Positions 35,931-45,038 of a DNA stretch of 64,000 nucleotides are shown here, piece by piece. Source of the stretch: Bradyrhizobium sp. 139 (lineage in GTDB: Bacteria > Pseudomonadota > Alphaproteobacteria > Rhizobiales > Xanthobacteraceae); the NCBI RefSeq assembly GCF_023074175.1, contig NZ_JADPKS010000084.1, positions 1-64,000 on the forward strand. The letters run 5' to 3'. The translations under genes were made by a program, and so were the position numbers. The first letter of the stretch is position 1, and every line of letters begins with the position of its first letter. The notes under the pieces were generated by a model, which had not been told where the DNA came from, made no database searches, and saw nothing but the letters and a program-made list of their open reading frames with translations.

Positions 35931-35958
35931 TGCTGGCAGGTCGGGGAGGGTAGGTCGG

Positions 35959-36564
35959 CTAGGCCGAGACCGTCTCCGGCAGATGGCGGAGCTGCACCGG
36001 CAGCTTGGCCGCGATCTCCGCCTCCGTGAGGTCGTCGAGAAGCTTCAGGACGGTGCCGCGCTGGCCCGCGTAGACGAGCACGGTGCGGCGACCGCGCATG
36101 GGAGCGGGCCAGCGTTCGCCGGCATAGCCGCGATAGTCGTCATGCGTGCTCGACCAGATGTGCTCAAGGCGCTCGTCGCGCGTCATGGCGCGGACCGGCC
36201 GCGATTCGCGCTCAATGATCTCTGCCTTCATCCGCTCGGGCGAACCCCGGTCCGACAAATCGCAATAGCCGTGGAACCAGCGCGGCCTGCCGTCGATGGT
36301 GAGCGCGAAGAAGATGCTGGTGACACTGCCAGTCATGAATTCGCGCATCGCGAACATATCGGCGCGCATCCATAACGGCGGCAGGATCTCGAGCATATAA
36401 TCATGATCGCATTCCGCGATCTCGAACCACTCGCCCGCAAAGAGATGCTGGGCGTCGCCTTCGGCCATCGCCGGATCGCCCCGATGGCGGTTGAACATCC
36501 GGTACATCTCAGGGCGGGTGGCGACGCCCTCGAAGATTTTGCGAATGATGAGAGAGGTGTGCAT
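35959..36564 (-). CDS. DUF1419 family protein
   Basis: A 201-residue protein matching DUF1419: MFNRHRGDPAMAEGDAQHLFAGEWFEIAECDHDYMLEILPPLWMRADMFAMREFMTGSVTSIFFAL. The family occurs on rhizobial plasmids next to methylase-helicase genes; its function is unknown. It has its own leader with a GTCAAGGG/CCCTTGAC inverted repeat and its own terminator, so it is probably monocistronic. Confidence 0.85.
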   Translation of the reverse strand: MHTSLIIRKIFEGVATRPEMYRMFNRHRGDPAMAEGDAQHLFAGEWFEIAECDHDYMLEILPPLWMRADMFAMREFMTGSVTSIFFALTIDGRPRWFHGYCDLSDRGSPERMKAEIIERESRPVRAMTRDERLEHIWSSTHDDYRGYAGERWPAPMRGRRTVLVYAGQRGTVLKLLDDLTEAEIAAKLPVQLRHLPETVSA

Positions 36565-36751
36565 CGGCGGCTCCTTTCAGCCTGACTGGGCTAAAGCGCG
36601 AGCGATCCGCCTGATCTCCTCATCACTTCAGTCCTTCGTCACACCTCCTCGGCAGCCGCCTCTCCGGTCGGCGGGTCAAGGGCCGCGGCACGCGGGCGAA
36701 GCTTCACCCTTGACGCGCCGGCCGGGCATGCGGCAGCGGTCCTTCTTTTTT

Positions 36752-37720
36752 TCATTCCTCATATTTGTTCGCGTTCGCGCGGACGACATACGGCACGGGA
36801 CCATGCCGTGTTGCCTTCCTATCCACCTCAATTCGGCCGGCGCTGAGGTCCTCGTTCCAATCGTCGGCGCGCGGCTGCGACCGCACGAAACGAGAGCCGG
36901 CTTCCTCCGCGATCTCCTGAATCCGACGAGCGTAGACTTCGCCCTGCCGATTGTTATCTGTCGCGGCGACAATGACGGCATTGGCGCGCCCGGCCAAAGC
37001 ACGGATCGCCATCTCTGATGCCGGCGCCCATCCGCCGCCGGTGCTGATATACAGAGTGTCATCACGCAGCTCTTCGAGCGCGGCAAGGCTCATCGCATCG
37101 ACGGCGGCTTCCGTCACACAGATGCGCAAGGAATCCGCGGAACCAAGGCGGAACAGCTCCTTCGCACCGCCCGTCGCAAACCCGCGCCAGTTCGGGCCAC
37201 GCTCCTCCCAGCCAGTGATGACGCCGACCGAATCGCTGGGTGCCGCCCACATGCTGCCTCGCGGGCCCTCCCGGAGCCGTCCTTCGGCAATGGCGGCCGC
37301 GATGATCCGTTCGGGGATATGCCGCTCATCGACCAGATAGCGCCAGGTCGCGGAGCCGGGCCGAGGTTCGGAGCGATGCCGCCAACGCTGCGCGATCGCG
37401 ACAACCGGTTTTGACCTTGCGGTAGGCCGCCAGGCGGGCGCACTGGGCACAAAGCCGACCACGCCGGAAACACGATCACACGCGTCAGCAAATCCATTGG
37501 CGCCAAGATGTTGGGCGAGCGAGAACACGTCCCCCTTTGCCGGCGAGAGCGGATCGAACCAGCCGCGACCGTCGTGGATGACGATGACGATTCTCTCGTC
37601 GCGGCGATACTTGATCGCCCGGCGGGTGCTCTCCTTGATATCGACCTTCCACCCATCCTGCTCGAGCAAGGCCGCACACCCGACCCGTTCGCGCAGCACT
37701 TCGATTTCTCTTTTGTCCAT
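36752..37720 (-). CDS. DUF3991/TOPRIM primase-like protein
   Basis: A 322-residue protein with an N-terminal DUF3991-like module (ERVGCAALLEQDGWKVDIKESTRRAIKYRR) and WRYLVDERHIPERIIAAAIAEGRL. The TOPRIM domain follows: CVTEAAVDAMSLAAL supplies the acidic strand, and VIVAATDNNRQGEVYARRI the D-x-N/D motif (a D-x-D variant). Such proteins resemble DnaG-like primases and may prime the incoming strand after conjugation. ATG 37720 follows a strong hairpin that partly covers the ribosome-binding region. Confidence 0.85.
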   Translation of the reverse strand: MDKREIEVLRERVGCAALLEQDGWKVDIKESTRRAIKYRRDERIVIVIHDGRGWFDPLSPAKGDVFSLAQHLGANGFADACDRVSGVVGFVPSAPAWRPTARSKPVVAIAQRWRHRSEPRPGSATWRYLVDERHIPERIIAAAIAEGRLREGPRGSMWAAPSDSVGVITGWEERGPNWRGFATGGAKELFRLGSADSLRICVTEAAVDAMSLAALEELRDDTLYISTGGGWAPASEMAIRALAGRANAVIVAATDNNRQGEVYARRIQEIAEEAGSRFVRSQPRADDWNEDLSAGRIEVDRKATRHGPVPYVVRANANKYEE

Positions 37721-37927
37721 ATGCCTACGTCGGGGCTCGCCGCAGGCGAGGCCCGACCCTTTCCTCAGTTCTTTTTGCTTGCTCCAACTCTTGCGGAACG
37801 TCCCCGACCGGCCGCGAAGCCGGCCGGATGCAAGGGCGCGGTGACAAACCGTCAATCACCCGATCGCGCCCGCGGCGGAGCTTCCCTTGCAGACGGCATG
37901 GCGCCAGCGGCAGCCGGTCACCCCGGC
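37721..37927 (-). promoter_or_regulatory. Leader of the TOPRIM gene
   Basis: Non-coding. It has a GGCCTCGCC-TGC-GGCGAGCC type hairpin right before the start codon, which could occlude translation initiation, and a CCGGCCGGC/GCCGGTCGG stem at about 37808-37830. Confidence 0.4.
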
Positions 37928-38104
37928 TCAATGAGCCGAGGACCAGGGATCGTATTCGTGAACGATAGCGTCGTGCTCGCCGTCGTACTCGCTGGAGAGC
38001 ATGACGCCGAATTCGTCATCGACCTGGAAGAGGATGACGGGCACCATCAGCGTGCGGGCCAGATCGAAGGCATGGTTCTGAGCAAGGGTGAGATTGTGCG
38101 ACAT
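37928..38104 (-). CDS. 58-residue hypothetical protein
   Basis: Encodes a 58-residue acidic protein starting MSHNLTLAQNHAFDLARTLMVPVILFQVDDEFGVML and ending in VHEYDPWSSAH. A helix followed by a beta hairpin is likely. The ATG has an AAAGG-like sequence upstream. Small proteins of this pattern are widespread on rhizobial plasmids. Function unknown. Confidence 0.65.
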   Translation of the reverse strand: MSHNLTLAQNHAFDLARTLMVPVILFQVDDEFGVMLSSEYDGEHDAIVHEYDPWSSAH

Positions 38105-38328
38105 TGAAAGGCTCCCGTCTTGGGGCGGGGACCATCCCCGCTCGACAGGCGCCGATGTGTTCGGGGGCGGCCGCGGTCACCTCGAGAGGCGAAGCCGAAG
38201 AGGTCGCACGCTTGCGTAGCGAACCCCTTGCGGGTTGATCGTAGAAGGCCGCGCCGGAACCAAGGAAAGCCCATTCGAGAGCGGGGTGGTCCTTCACCGG
38301 AAGCATGGTGTGCCAACGCGCACATCGT

Positions 38329-38583
38329 TCATCCCGCGGATACGTTGCCGTTCGGCTCGAAAGTGACAATCACCGTCGTCGTTCTGTACGGAATTAATGA
38401 AAACGCGTTTGCTCCACGCGGTGCTTCGGGAAACTGTCGTTTCCATTCGACGTCCTTGAGCTCATAGGCATTGCACGCTCTCGCTGGATTAAAGCCCGTT
38501 CCGTGAAGCTGCTTCCGATCGAACCCGCATCTGCGATGATTCGAGGAGCTTGGGCCGTCTGCGTCAGGGATGGCAGCCCGCAA
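38329..38583 (-). pseudogene. Possible protein fragment
   Basis: The last 45 residues, ELKDVEWKRQFPEAPRGANAFSLIPYRTTTVIVTFEPNGNVSAG, look like a genuine protein C-terminus, but the upstream part lacks a good start (only TTG) and no domain is recognised. Confidence 0.3.
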
Positions 38584-38816
38584 GGGGGAAGACCCGCCTG
38601 CGGGGCTTCGGCGCAGCCAACAGCCCGGCCCCGCAGGGGCGACGCCCTGAGTCTCAGCTAGGTGAGATCTTGTTCATGGGAAATTTAGCTCCACTGCAAG
38701 CATTCTCGTCTGCTCCGTCGCATCCACAGCTTGTCTCGAGATAGGAGGCCGCCGTACTCCGCCGGCAGAACCCCAAGGCGAGTGATGTCCTGGGACTCAT
38801 CGACGCAGTCTCCCCC
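38584..38816. other. Gap before luxR
   Basis: Nothing gene-like is visible. Short GC-rich inverted repeats (CCCGCCTGCGGGG near 38598; CCCCGCAGGGG near 38633) could be the 3' end signals of flanking units. Confidence 0.3.
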
Positions 38817-39545
38817 TCATTCGAGCAGCCCCTGACGAAGCGCCAGGGCCACTGCGTGGGGAAGGGTTAATGCAGCGAGATTCCGTCTCGCATTGTCCAG
38901 ATGAAACTTCACGCCACGAGGGCTAACTCCGAGAAGGTCGGCAATGTCCTGCATCGTCTTGCCGTCAGATATCCATGCAAGACACTGCCGTTCACGCTGA
39001 GTCAGCAGACGCCCCTCCTGGCTGTTCGGCGCTGCCCGTCCAATCCTGGCACTTACATGCGCATGGAAGTTAAGACCCACCGTCTTTAAGACATCCTCAG
39101 AGGTCTCGATAAAGCGGTCGAGCCCGAAGCTGCGGTCGTCCACCGCCAGTGTGAATGCCGCGAATTGGTTTTGACCCGCAGGAATGCGAACTGTGAGGCC
39201 AGTTCTGATCTTGAAGCTGAGCGCATCGTCAAACAAGCGGCGCTCTTTCGCCGACTTAGCGCTCCGCGCATCACGTCCATCCCACAGAAACATCCCGCTT
39301 GGGCCCCGCGATTTCTGCAGAACGGGATCGATCTCTTCGTACCCTTCGTCGAAGTAGTGGCTGGTCCAGCTTTTCGGGTAGGAGGAGATCAGATTGGATC
39401 CGTTCGCGCGGCGTCCAAAGTAGGCAAACCACCGGAACCCCAATGAGTGCGCGGTTCGTTCCGCAACGCGCCGAAAATCATCTTCGGTGATGGCGGAGTG
39501 AAGACAATCGACAAACTCATTGCACGCTCTTTCAACATTTTTCAT
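38817..39545 (-). CDS. LuxR/TraR-type quorum-sensing regulator
   Basis: A 242-residue protein. Residues about 15-160 form the autoinducer-binding domain, with conserved WFAYF, YPKSWTSHYFDEGYEEIDPVL and an F-R-T-G-L-like strand. The C-terminal 65 residues are the LuxR HTH (LTQRERQCLAWISDGKTMQDIADLLGVSPRGVKFHLDNARRNL). It would bind an acyl-homoserine lactone made by the divergent luxI. The lux-type box at 39671 lies between the two genes. It probably activates luxI-virB expression as TraR does for traI-trb on Ti plasmids. No TraM-like antiactivator is visible nearby. Confidence 0.92.
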   Translation of the reverse strand: MKNVERACNEFVDCLHSAITEDDFRRVAERTAHSLGFRWFAYFGRRANGSNLISSYPKSWTSHYFDEGYEEIDPVLQKSRGPSGMFLWDGRDARSAKSAKERRLFDDALSFKIRTGLTVRIPAGQNQFAAFTLAVDDRSFGLDRFIETSEDVLKTVGLNFHAHVSARIGRAAPNSQEGRLLTQRERQCLAWISDGKTMQDIADLLGVSPRGVKFHLDNARRNLAALTLPHAVALALRQGLLE

Positions 39546-39670
39546 TGCGCCCCTTTTTAGAACTATTCTGACTTCTCCAACGCGACAGCCACGCGACATT
39601 CTCGCGCTGCGTGTGGGGCGTGTATTGCGGGGTTGCGGCAGCTTTGGGGCAGAAACGATTCCAAAACGCC

Positions 39671-39686
39671 CTGTCAGAACTGACAG
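39671..39686. promoter_or_regulatory. lux-type box upstream of luxI
   Basis: CTGTCAGAACTGACAG: 7-bp arms around two bases, fitting the CT-N12-AG lux/las box layout. It lies 66 bp upstream of the luxI ATG, suitable for LuxR activation of the luxI-virB operon. Confidence 0.8.
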
Positions 39687-39752
39687 CGCAACGCCGTGAC
39701 CACGACTGCTTTCTTGATCTCGAAGCCGTGATTCGTAAGTTTGAGGTTAAGA

Positions 39753-40388
39753 ATGAAGGTCATTGTGCGAACCCGTGCAGCGCTCCTGCAGGACTCTGAA
39801 CTGAGAATGGGAATGCATCGCCTGCGAAGGCGCGTGTTCAAGGAACGACTCGACTGGGAGGTCTCTGTGTCCGACGGATTGGAGATCGATCAGTACGACA
39901 CATATAACCCGATTTATCTCCTGGCGCTCGAGCAGCGCGACGTTGTTGGCTGCGTTCGGCTTCTGCCCACCACCGGGCGCAATATGCTGGCCGATACGTT
40001 CCCAGTGTTGCTGGACGGCAACCCGGCACCGAAGGCCGCCAGCATCTGGGAGAGCTCGCGCTTCTGCGTTGACACCAAAAGTGCGGCGGCAACAGCAGAG
40101 AATGGTCTGCGCAAAGCGACATTCCTGCTGTTTACAGCAATGATCGAATGGGGTCAGCAGTGCGACCTTGAGGCCATCGCAACCGTCACTGATCTCCGTA
40201 TGGAGCGCATCCTGCGCCGGGCCGGATGGCATCTCGATCGCCTCGGCACGCCTCGTGAAATCGGGACGACCAAAGCCGTCGCTGGATTGTTGCCGATCAC
40301 CGAGGAGGCTCTCGGCGCGATCCGAGCGGCCGGGCAGATCTCAAGGTGTGCAATTGACGCGCCGTCAAGCCTGGCGATCGCAGCCTAG
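39753..40388 (+). CDS. Acyl-homoserine-lactone synthase (LuxI family)
   Basis: A 211-residue LuxI-type synthase. The conserved residues are present: R and F in RRRVFKERLDW with the following W, D in LEIDQYD, R in GCVRLLP, and E and R in SIWESSRF. It makes an N-acyl-homoserine lactone from S-adenosylmethionine and an acyl donor. The ATG at 39753 is preceded by GAGG. It is the first gene of the T4SS operon (virB1 starts 39 bp later), as traI is for trb on Ti plasmids, giving positive feedback on conjugation genes. The acyl chain cannot be deduced. Confidence 0.92.
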   Translation: MKVIVRTRAALLQDSELRMGMHRLRRRVFKERLDWEVSVSDGLEIDQYDTYNPIYLLALEQRDVVGCVRLLPTTGRNMLADTFPVLLDGNPAPKAASIWESSRFCVDTKSAAATAENGLRKATFLLFTAMIEWGQQCDLEAIATVTDLRMERILRRAGWHLDRLGTPREIGTTKAVAGLLPITEEALGAIRAAGQISRCAIDAPSSLAIAA

Positions 40389-40427
40389 CATCCAACGTCT
40401 CAGCTCCTGACAAGAAGGCTCTCAACC

Positions 40428-40997
40428 ATGGATCCAGCTGCATTCGCGGCTCTGGTCGAACGATGCGCCCCCACGGCAATGGTTCGGCCGCTGACGGCAA
40501 TCGTCCGACAGGCGAGCTCGTTCGAGCCGCTGCTCATCACGATTCAGGGGCGCAAACCTATTCCGATTCAGGCGACCGACCGTGACGAAGCCATCCAGCT
40601 CACAACCGAGGCCATCGCGACCGGCCAGCAGGTCCGAACGGGTCTCGGTCAACTTGATGCGGAGGAAACACGGAAGGCCGGGCTGACGGCTAGTACCACC
40701 TTCGATGCGTGCCAGCACATTGCCGGGCTTGGCAGATTGTTCGATGCGCGACTGCAAGCGGCGAGCATAAAACGCGCAGACCGCGACCAGGCGATTGCCG
40801 AGGTTGTCGCGAGCTTCGCGCCGAAGGCTTCCGGTCAAGTCTCGGAACCTCGTATCGAGCCGATTGCTTCTACCGGTCGCGATCGCCTCACCGGCGATAC
40901 GACAGTCAATCCACCCGCAGCCTCTGCCAGCGAGCGCCGGCCCTGGGACGTTTATCGCTCGGGAATAGGCACGTCAGCCTTTGTTTACGAACGATGA
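40428..40997 (+). CDS. virB1: VirB1-like protein with altered catalytic residue
   Basis: A 189-residue product in the position of virB1. It aligns with VirB1 lytic transglycosylases: LVERCAPTAMVRPLTAIVRQASSFEPL corresponds to the active-site block, TGLGQLDAEETRKAGL to the GLGQIN motif, and FDACQHIAGLGRLFDARL to the following helix. The position of the catalytic glutamate (E-S-x-F-x-P) is alanine here (codon GCG, one base from GAG). Unless another acid replaces it, the enzyme is inactive and may act as a structural component only. The C-terminal 70 residues are proline/serine-rich. Confidence 0.75.
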   Translation: MDPAAFAALVERCAPTAMVRPLTAIVRQASSFEPLLITIQGRKPIPIQATDRDEAIQLTTEAIATGQQVRTGLGQLDAEETRKAGLTASTTFDACQHIAGLGRLFDARLQAASIKRADRDQAIAEVVASFAPKASGQVSEPRIEPIASTGRDRLTGDTTVNPPAASASERRPWDVYRSGIGTSAFVYER

Positions 40998-41072
40998 GGA
41001 TCGCCGTTTTTCATCTCAACTCAACCGCGGTCCGGGCTGGGGTCCGGCTGCAGTGCCACTCGGAGCCGTGCC

Positions 41073-41369
41073 ATGACTTCTCCTGTTAAACACTCCGCTG
41101 CCCTCCTTTGCATGGGCACCGTTCTCAGCATCGCGCTGGTCGAGCCCGCGTTTGCGCAGACCGCGAACATCGAAGGCGTGCTGCAGAACATCGTCAACAT
41201 GCTGACCGGCAACGTCGCCCGCCTGCTGGCGACGCTGGCCGTCATCATCGTCGGCATCGCCTGGATGTTCGGTTACCTCGATCTGCGCAAGGCCGCCTAT
41301 GTCGTGCTCGGTGTGGCCATCACGTTCGGCGCCTCCGAGGTGGTTTCGACCTTGACTGGGGGTCATTGA
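41073..41369 (+). CDS. virB2: VirB2-type pilin
   Basis: A 98-residue pilin precursor. The signal peptide (1-28, ending EPAFA) and two hydrophobic segments (about 44-66 and 71-90) match VirB2/TrbC pilins. It forms the conjugative pilus. The stop overlaps the virB3 ATG by one base. Confidence 0.9.
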   Translation: MTSPVKHSAALLCMGTVLSIALVEPAFAQTANIEGVLQNIVNMLTGNVARLLATLAVIIVGIAWMFGYLDLRKAAYVVLGVAITFGASEVVSTLTGGH

Positions 41370-41707
41370 TGACCGAGTCCGCGCGTCTCACGGAGGACAC
41401 CCTGTTCCTGGCCTGCACGCGTCCGGCCATGGTCGCCGGCGTCACGATGGAGGCCATGGCGCTCAACGTGATGTTTTCCTGCATCCTGTTTCTGGTAGCT
41501 GGCAGCATTCTCTACGGCTTGGTCGCAATTCCGATCCATGGCCTTTGCCGCATCATCTGCCGGCACGACCCCAACATGTTCCGGATTCTGCTTGCCTGGA
41601 TCGAGACGCGAGGGCGCACGCGCAACGCGTCATTTTGGGGCGGATCGTCCTGCACGCCGCTTAAGCTCGTTCGGCGTTATCGAACAAGAGACCTTGGCTA
41701 TGCGTAA
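41369..41707 (+). CDS. virB3: VirB3-like inner membrane protein
   Basis: A 112-residue protein with a TRPAMVAGVTMEAM VirB3 motif and two close transmembrane segments (about 18-60). It anchors the pilus assembly complex in the inner membrane. It overlaps virB4 by 8 bp. Confidence 0.88.
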   Translation: MTESARLTEDTLFLACTRPAMVAGVTMEAMALNVMFSCILFLVAGSILYGLVAIPIHGLCRIICRHDPNMFRILLAWIETRGRTRNASFWGGSSCTPLKLVRRYRTRDLGYA

Positions 41708-44066
41708 CACAGCGCTCAAGACCCGAGAGATCGGGCCTGACGTCTACCTGCCGTTCGGCCGGCATGTCACGGATACGGTGATTAGTCTCACGACACGAGC
41801 GCTGCTCACGGTGATCAGGCTCGACGGCACTTCGTTCGAAACCGCCGAGACGGCGGATCTGAACGACCTTCACGCTAAGCTGAACCTCACGCTGCGCAAC
41901 GTGGCGGATCCACGGCTGGCGCTATGGACCCATCTGGTGCGCCGTCGAACGTCGGACTACCCGGCCGGTACGTTCCGCTCGACATTTGCAGCCGCGCTCG
42001 ACGCGCAATATCGCAACCGGCTCCGCAACGAGGCGCTCTTTCGCAACGATCTCTATCTGACGCTGGTCTGGCATCCCGGTCGTGCCACCACGGACGTGGC
42101 CGCGGCGTTCTTCAAGCAGCTTGGCCGAAACGCTGGGCATTCCCTCGAGGTCGACAGCGATGCCTTGAAGCGGCTCGAGGATGCGAGGCGCGACTTGGTC
42201 GCGGCACTGGAGCGTTACGGTGCCCACACCCTTGGATTGGTTGAGCGCAACGGCGTCGTCTTTTCAGAACCGATGGAACTGCTTCACGCCATCACAAGCG
42301 GGGAGTGGCTGCCGATCCCGTTGCCACAAGGGCCGATCGGACCAGCGCTCTACTCTAATCGTGTCATCTTCGGAAGCGAAACCGTCGAAATCCGGGGCGC
42401 CGGCGGATCGCGCTTCGCTGGCATGTTCGGGATCAAGGAATATCCGGCGTCCACCAGACCTGGGCTGTTGAACGCGCTGCTTTCCGCGCCCTTCGAGCTC
42501 ATCCTCACGCAATCTTTTGCGTTTCTCTCAAAAGCTGACGCCAAGACCGTTCTGACGCGCAAGCAGAACCAGCTGGTCTCGGCGCAGGATCCGGCGGCCT
42601 CGCAAATCGACGAGCTCGCTGACGCGCTCGACGATCTCGAATCCAATAGATTCGCGCTCGGCGATCACCACCTCTCGCTGCTGATCTATGCGGAGACGCC
42701 TTCCCAGCTACAGGAATATATGAGCGTGGCGCGGCGCGCACTGGCCGATGCGGGTAGCGTGGTCGCGCGCGAAGATCTTGGACTTGAAGCGGCTTATTGG
42801 GCGCAGCTGCCCGGCATGTTTAAGTATCGGGCACGAACCGGGGCGATCAGCTCCCGCAATTTTGCGGCCTTTTCCCCGTTCCACACCTATCCCACCGGGA
42901 GGGCTGCCGGCAACCATTGGGGACCGGCGGTTGCGATGCTCAAAACAGCCTCCGGCTCGCCGTTCTACTTCTCGTTCCATTACGGCGACCTCGGCAACAC
43001 CTTCATCTGCGGCCCGTCCGGGTCCGGCAAGACCGTCGTGCAGAACTTTCTTCTGTCGCAGGCCGAGCGGCTTGGCGCCACTTACGTCTTCTTCGACAAG
43101 GACCGTGGCGCGGAACTTTTCGTCCGCGCTGCCGGCGGGACCTATCTGACGCTCCACAACGGCCTTGCGACCGGCTGCGCACCGCTCAAGGCGCTGGACC
43201 TGACGCCAGCGAACCTGTCCTTCCTCGGCGCACTTATCCGGAAACTCGTCACACCGGAAAACCGGCCGCTGACGGTGACCGAGGAGGAGCGGATCGATTC
43301 CGGATTGAGAGCTCTTGGTCAACTACGGCAAGCGGAACGCTCGTTCGGGGCGCTGCGGGCCTTCCTCGGCCAGCAGGATCGGGAAGGCATTGGTGCCCGG
43401 TTGGAGCGATGGTGCCGGGGCGCGCCTTTCGGCTGGGTGCTCGATGGCGAGCAGGATGCCATCGCCTTAGAGGCCCGGTTCATCGGCTTCGACATGACTG
43501 ATCTCCTGGATCATCCGGCCGTTCGCACGCCGCTCATGATGTATCTGTTTCATCGCGTGGAGCGGCTGATCGACGGCCGGCGCCTGATCATCGATATCGA
43601 CGAATTCTGGAAGGCGCTCGGCGACGAGGCATTTCGCGATCTCGCTAACAACAAACTGAAAACCATCCGCAAGCAGAACGGCGTCATGGTGTTCGGGACG
43701 CAGTCGCCCCGGGATGCGCTGGCCTCGCCGATCGCGCACACCATTGTCGAGCAATGCCCGACGCAAATCTTCCTGCCGAACGCGCGGGGAACGCGGTCGG
43801 ACTATGTCGACGGCTTCCATCTGACGGACACTGAATTCCGCCTGATCAAGGAGGAGCTCGCGCCCGAAAGCAGACGGTTCCTGGTCAAGCAGGGCCACAA
43901 CTCGGTGGTGGCGGAACTTGATCTCGGCGGCTTCGACGACGCGCTCGCCGTGTTGTCGGGACGGACGGAAACGGTCGAGCTGCTCGATCGCATTCGCGCC
44001 GAGCACGGCGACGATCCGGCGCAATGGCTGCCAGTATTTCACGCAGAGCGGAGGAATGCCCGATGA
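41700..44066 (+). CDS. virB4: VirB4 secretion ATPase
   Basis: A 788-residue ATPase. The N-terminal domain (CagE/TrbE/VirB type) is followed by the Walker A block GPSGSGKT at about residues 437-446, a Walker B IIDIDEFWKAL (about 625-640) and a FGTQSPRDAL motif. It powers pilus biogenesis and substrate transfer. The ATG at 41700 is used; the longer frame reads through virB3. Confidence 0.95.
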   Translation: MRNTALKTREIGPDVYLPFGRHVTDTVISLTTRALLTVIRLDGTSFETAETADLNDLHAKLNLTLRNVADPRLALWTHLVRRRTSDYPAGTFRSTFAAALDAQYRNRLRNEALFRNDLYLTLVWHPGRATTDVAAAFFKQLGRNAGHSLEVDSDALKRLEDARRDLVAALERYGAHTLGLVERNGVVFSEPMELLHAITSGEWLPIPLPQGPIGPALYSNRVIFGSETVEIRGAGGSRFAGMFGIKEYPASTRPGLLNALLSAPFELILTQSFAFLSKADAKTVLTRKQNQLVSAQDPAASQIDELADALDDLESNRFALGDHHLSLLIYAETPSQLQEYMSVARRALADAGSVVAREDLGLEAAYWAQLPGMFKYRARTGAISSRNFAAFSPFHTYPTGRAAGNHWGPAVAMLKTASGSPFYFSFHYGDLGNTFICGPSGSGKTVVQNFLLSQAERLGATYVFFDKDRGAELFVRAAGGTYLTLHNGLATGCAPLKALDLTPANLSFLGALIRKLVTPENRPLTVTEEERIDSGLRALGQLRQAERSFGALRAFLGQQDREGIGARLERWCRGAPFGWVLDGEQDAIALEARFIGFDMTDLLDHPAVRTPLMMYLFHRVERLIDGRRLIIDIDEFWKALGDEAFRDLANNKLKTIRKQNGVMVFGTQSPRDALASPIAHTIVEQCPTQIFLPNARGTRSDYVDGFHLTDTEFRLIKEELAPESRRFLVKQGHNSVVAELDLGGFDDALAVLSGRTETVELLDRIRAEHGDDPAQWLPVFHAERRNAR

Positions 44067-44785
44067 CGGTTCAGCGCATCTCGGCGATGTTCGCCTCCGC
44101 GTTAGTCGTGGCGCTCCTGATGGCCTCTCCGGCAGAAGCGGAGATTGTGTTCGACCCTAACGTCTTTGCGCGGCAATTTGAGCAACTGACGGAGCTGAAG
44201 AAGCAGGTTGATACCCTGACGTCGCAGCTCAAGGTGGCTCAGGATCAATTGAACCAGGCCAAGCAGCTCTATGACAGCTTCAACAAGCGGACCAACGCCA
44301 ACGACATCGGATCGCTCTTGAACACGCCGCAGTTCCGCAAAGTTCTGCCCCAACAATTCTCAGACATCGAACGTCTCGTCGCGGGGCAGGGTGGCGGCAA
44401 CTTTGCCGACGCGATCGACCACTATCTGACGCAGAACCGCGCATATGCCCGCAGCAGCGGCAATTCGTATTATCAGAGCGAGCTCGACCGGATCGCGCGG
44501 CAGACCGGCGCCAAGCACTCCATGGGCCAGGCGGTGTACGACACTGCTTCGCAGCGCATCGACGCACTCGAAGAGCTCAGAGCCCGCATCAGCACGGCGA
44601 CCGACGTCAAGGAGACATTGGATTTGTCAACCCGGCTGCAGGCCGAACAAGCGCTGCTGCAGAACGATGTGCTCCGGATGCAGGGCCTCGCGATGATCCA
44701 GCAGGCCCGCATGGACATGGACGGGCAGCGGGAGCGCGAAAAACAACGACAACTGGTTGATGAGATGAAGGCGGCCCTGCAATGA
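44063..44785 (+). CDS. virB5: VirB5-like pilus-tip protein
   Basis: A 240-residue protein with signal peptide (1-26) and a long helical coiled-coil body (FEQLTELKKQVDTLTSQLKVAQDQLNQAKQLYDSFNK), typical of VirB5/TrbJ minor pilins. Overlaps virB4 (ATGA) and eexN. Confidence 0.88.
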   Translation: MTVQRISAMFASALVVALLMASPAEAEIVFDPNVFARQFEQLTELKKQVDTLTSQLKVAQDQLNQAKQLYDSFNKRTNANDIGSLLNTPQFRKVLPQQFSDIERLVAGQGGGNFADAIDHYLTQNRAYARSSGNSYYQSELDRIARQTGAKHSMGQAVYDTASQRIDALEELRARISTATDVKETLDLSTRLQAEQALLQNDVLRMQGLAMIQQARMDMDGQREREKQRQLVDEMKAALQ

Positions 44786-45027
44786 CGATCAAAGCATCCA
44801 TTCTGGTAATCGCCGTTGCCACTGCTCTTACGGGTTGTAACGAATCCGACAGGAGCCAGCAGACGAAGACGGTCAGCTGGTTTTTCGACCATCGGAGCGA
44901 GCTTCAAGCAACGCTTAAGGCGTGCCGCGATAACCCAGGCAAACGTGGGAACACGCCCGACTGCATCAACGCGAATGAAGCCCGCAAGAAGATCACCGTC
45001 CAAGACATGAAAGACGCCCTGAAGTAA
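44782..45027 (+). CDS. EexN-type entry-exclusion lipoprotein
   Basis: An 81-residue protein. The N-terminus (ILVIAVATALTGCNES) carries a lipobox with C19; the mature part has the EexN pattern TVSWFFDHRSELQATLKACRDNPGKRGNTPDCINA with two cysteines. Such lipoproteins block redundant transfer into cells that already have the element. It sits between virB5 and virB6, the usual place of eex genes. Confidence 0.85.
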   Translation: MTIKASILVIAVATALTGCNESDRSQQTKTVSWFFDHRSELQATLKACRDNPGKRGNTPDCINANEARKKITVQDMKDALK

Positions 45028-45038
45028 GGACCGCCGCG

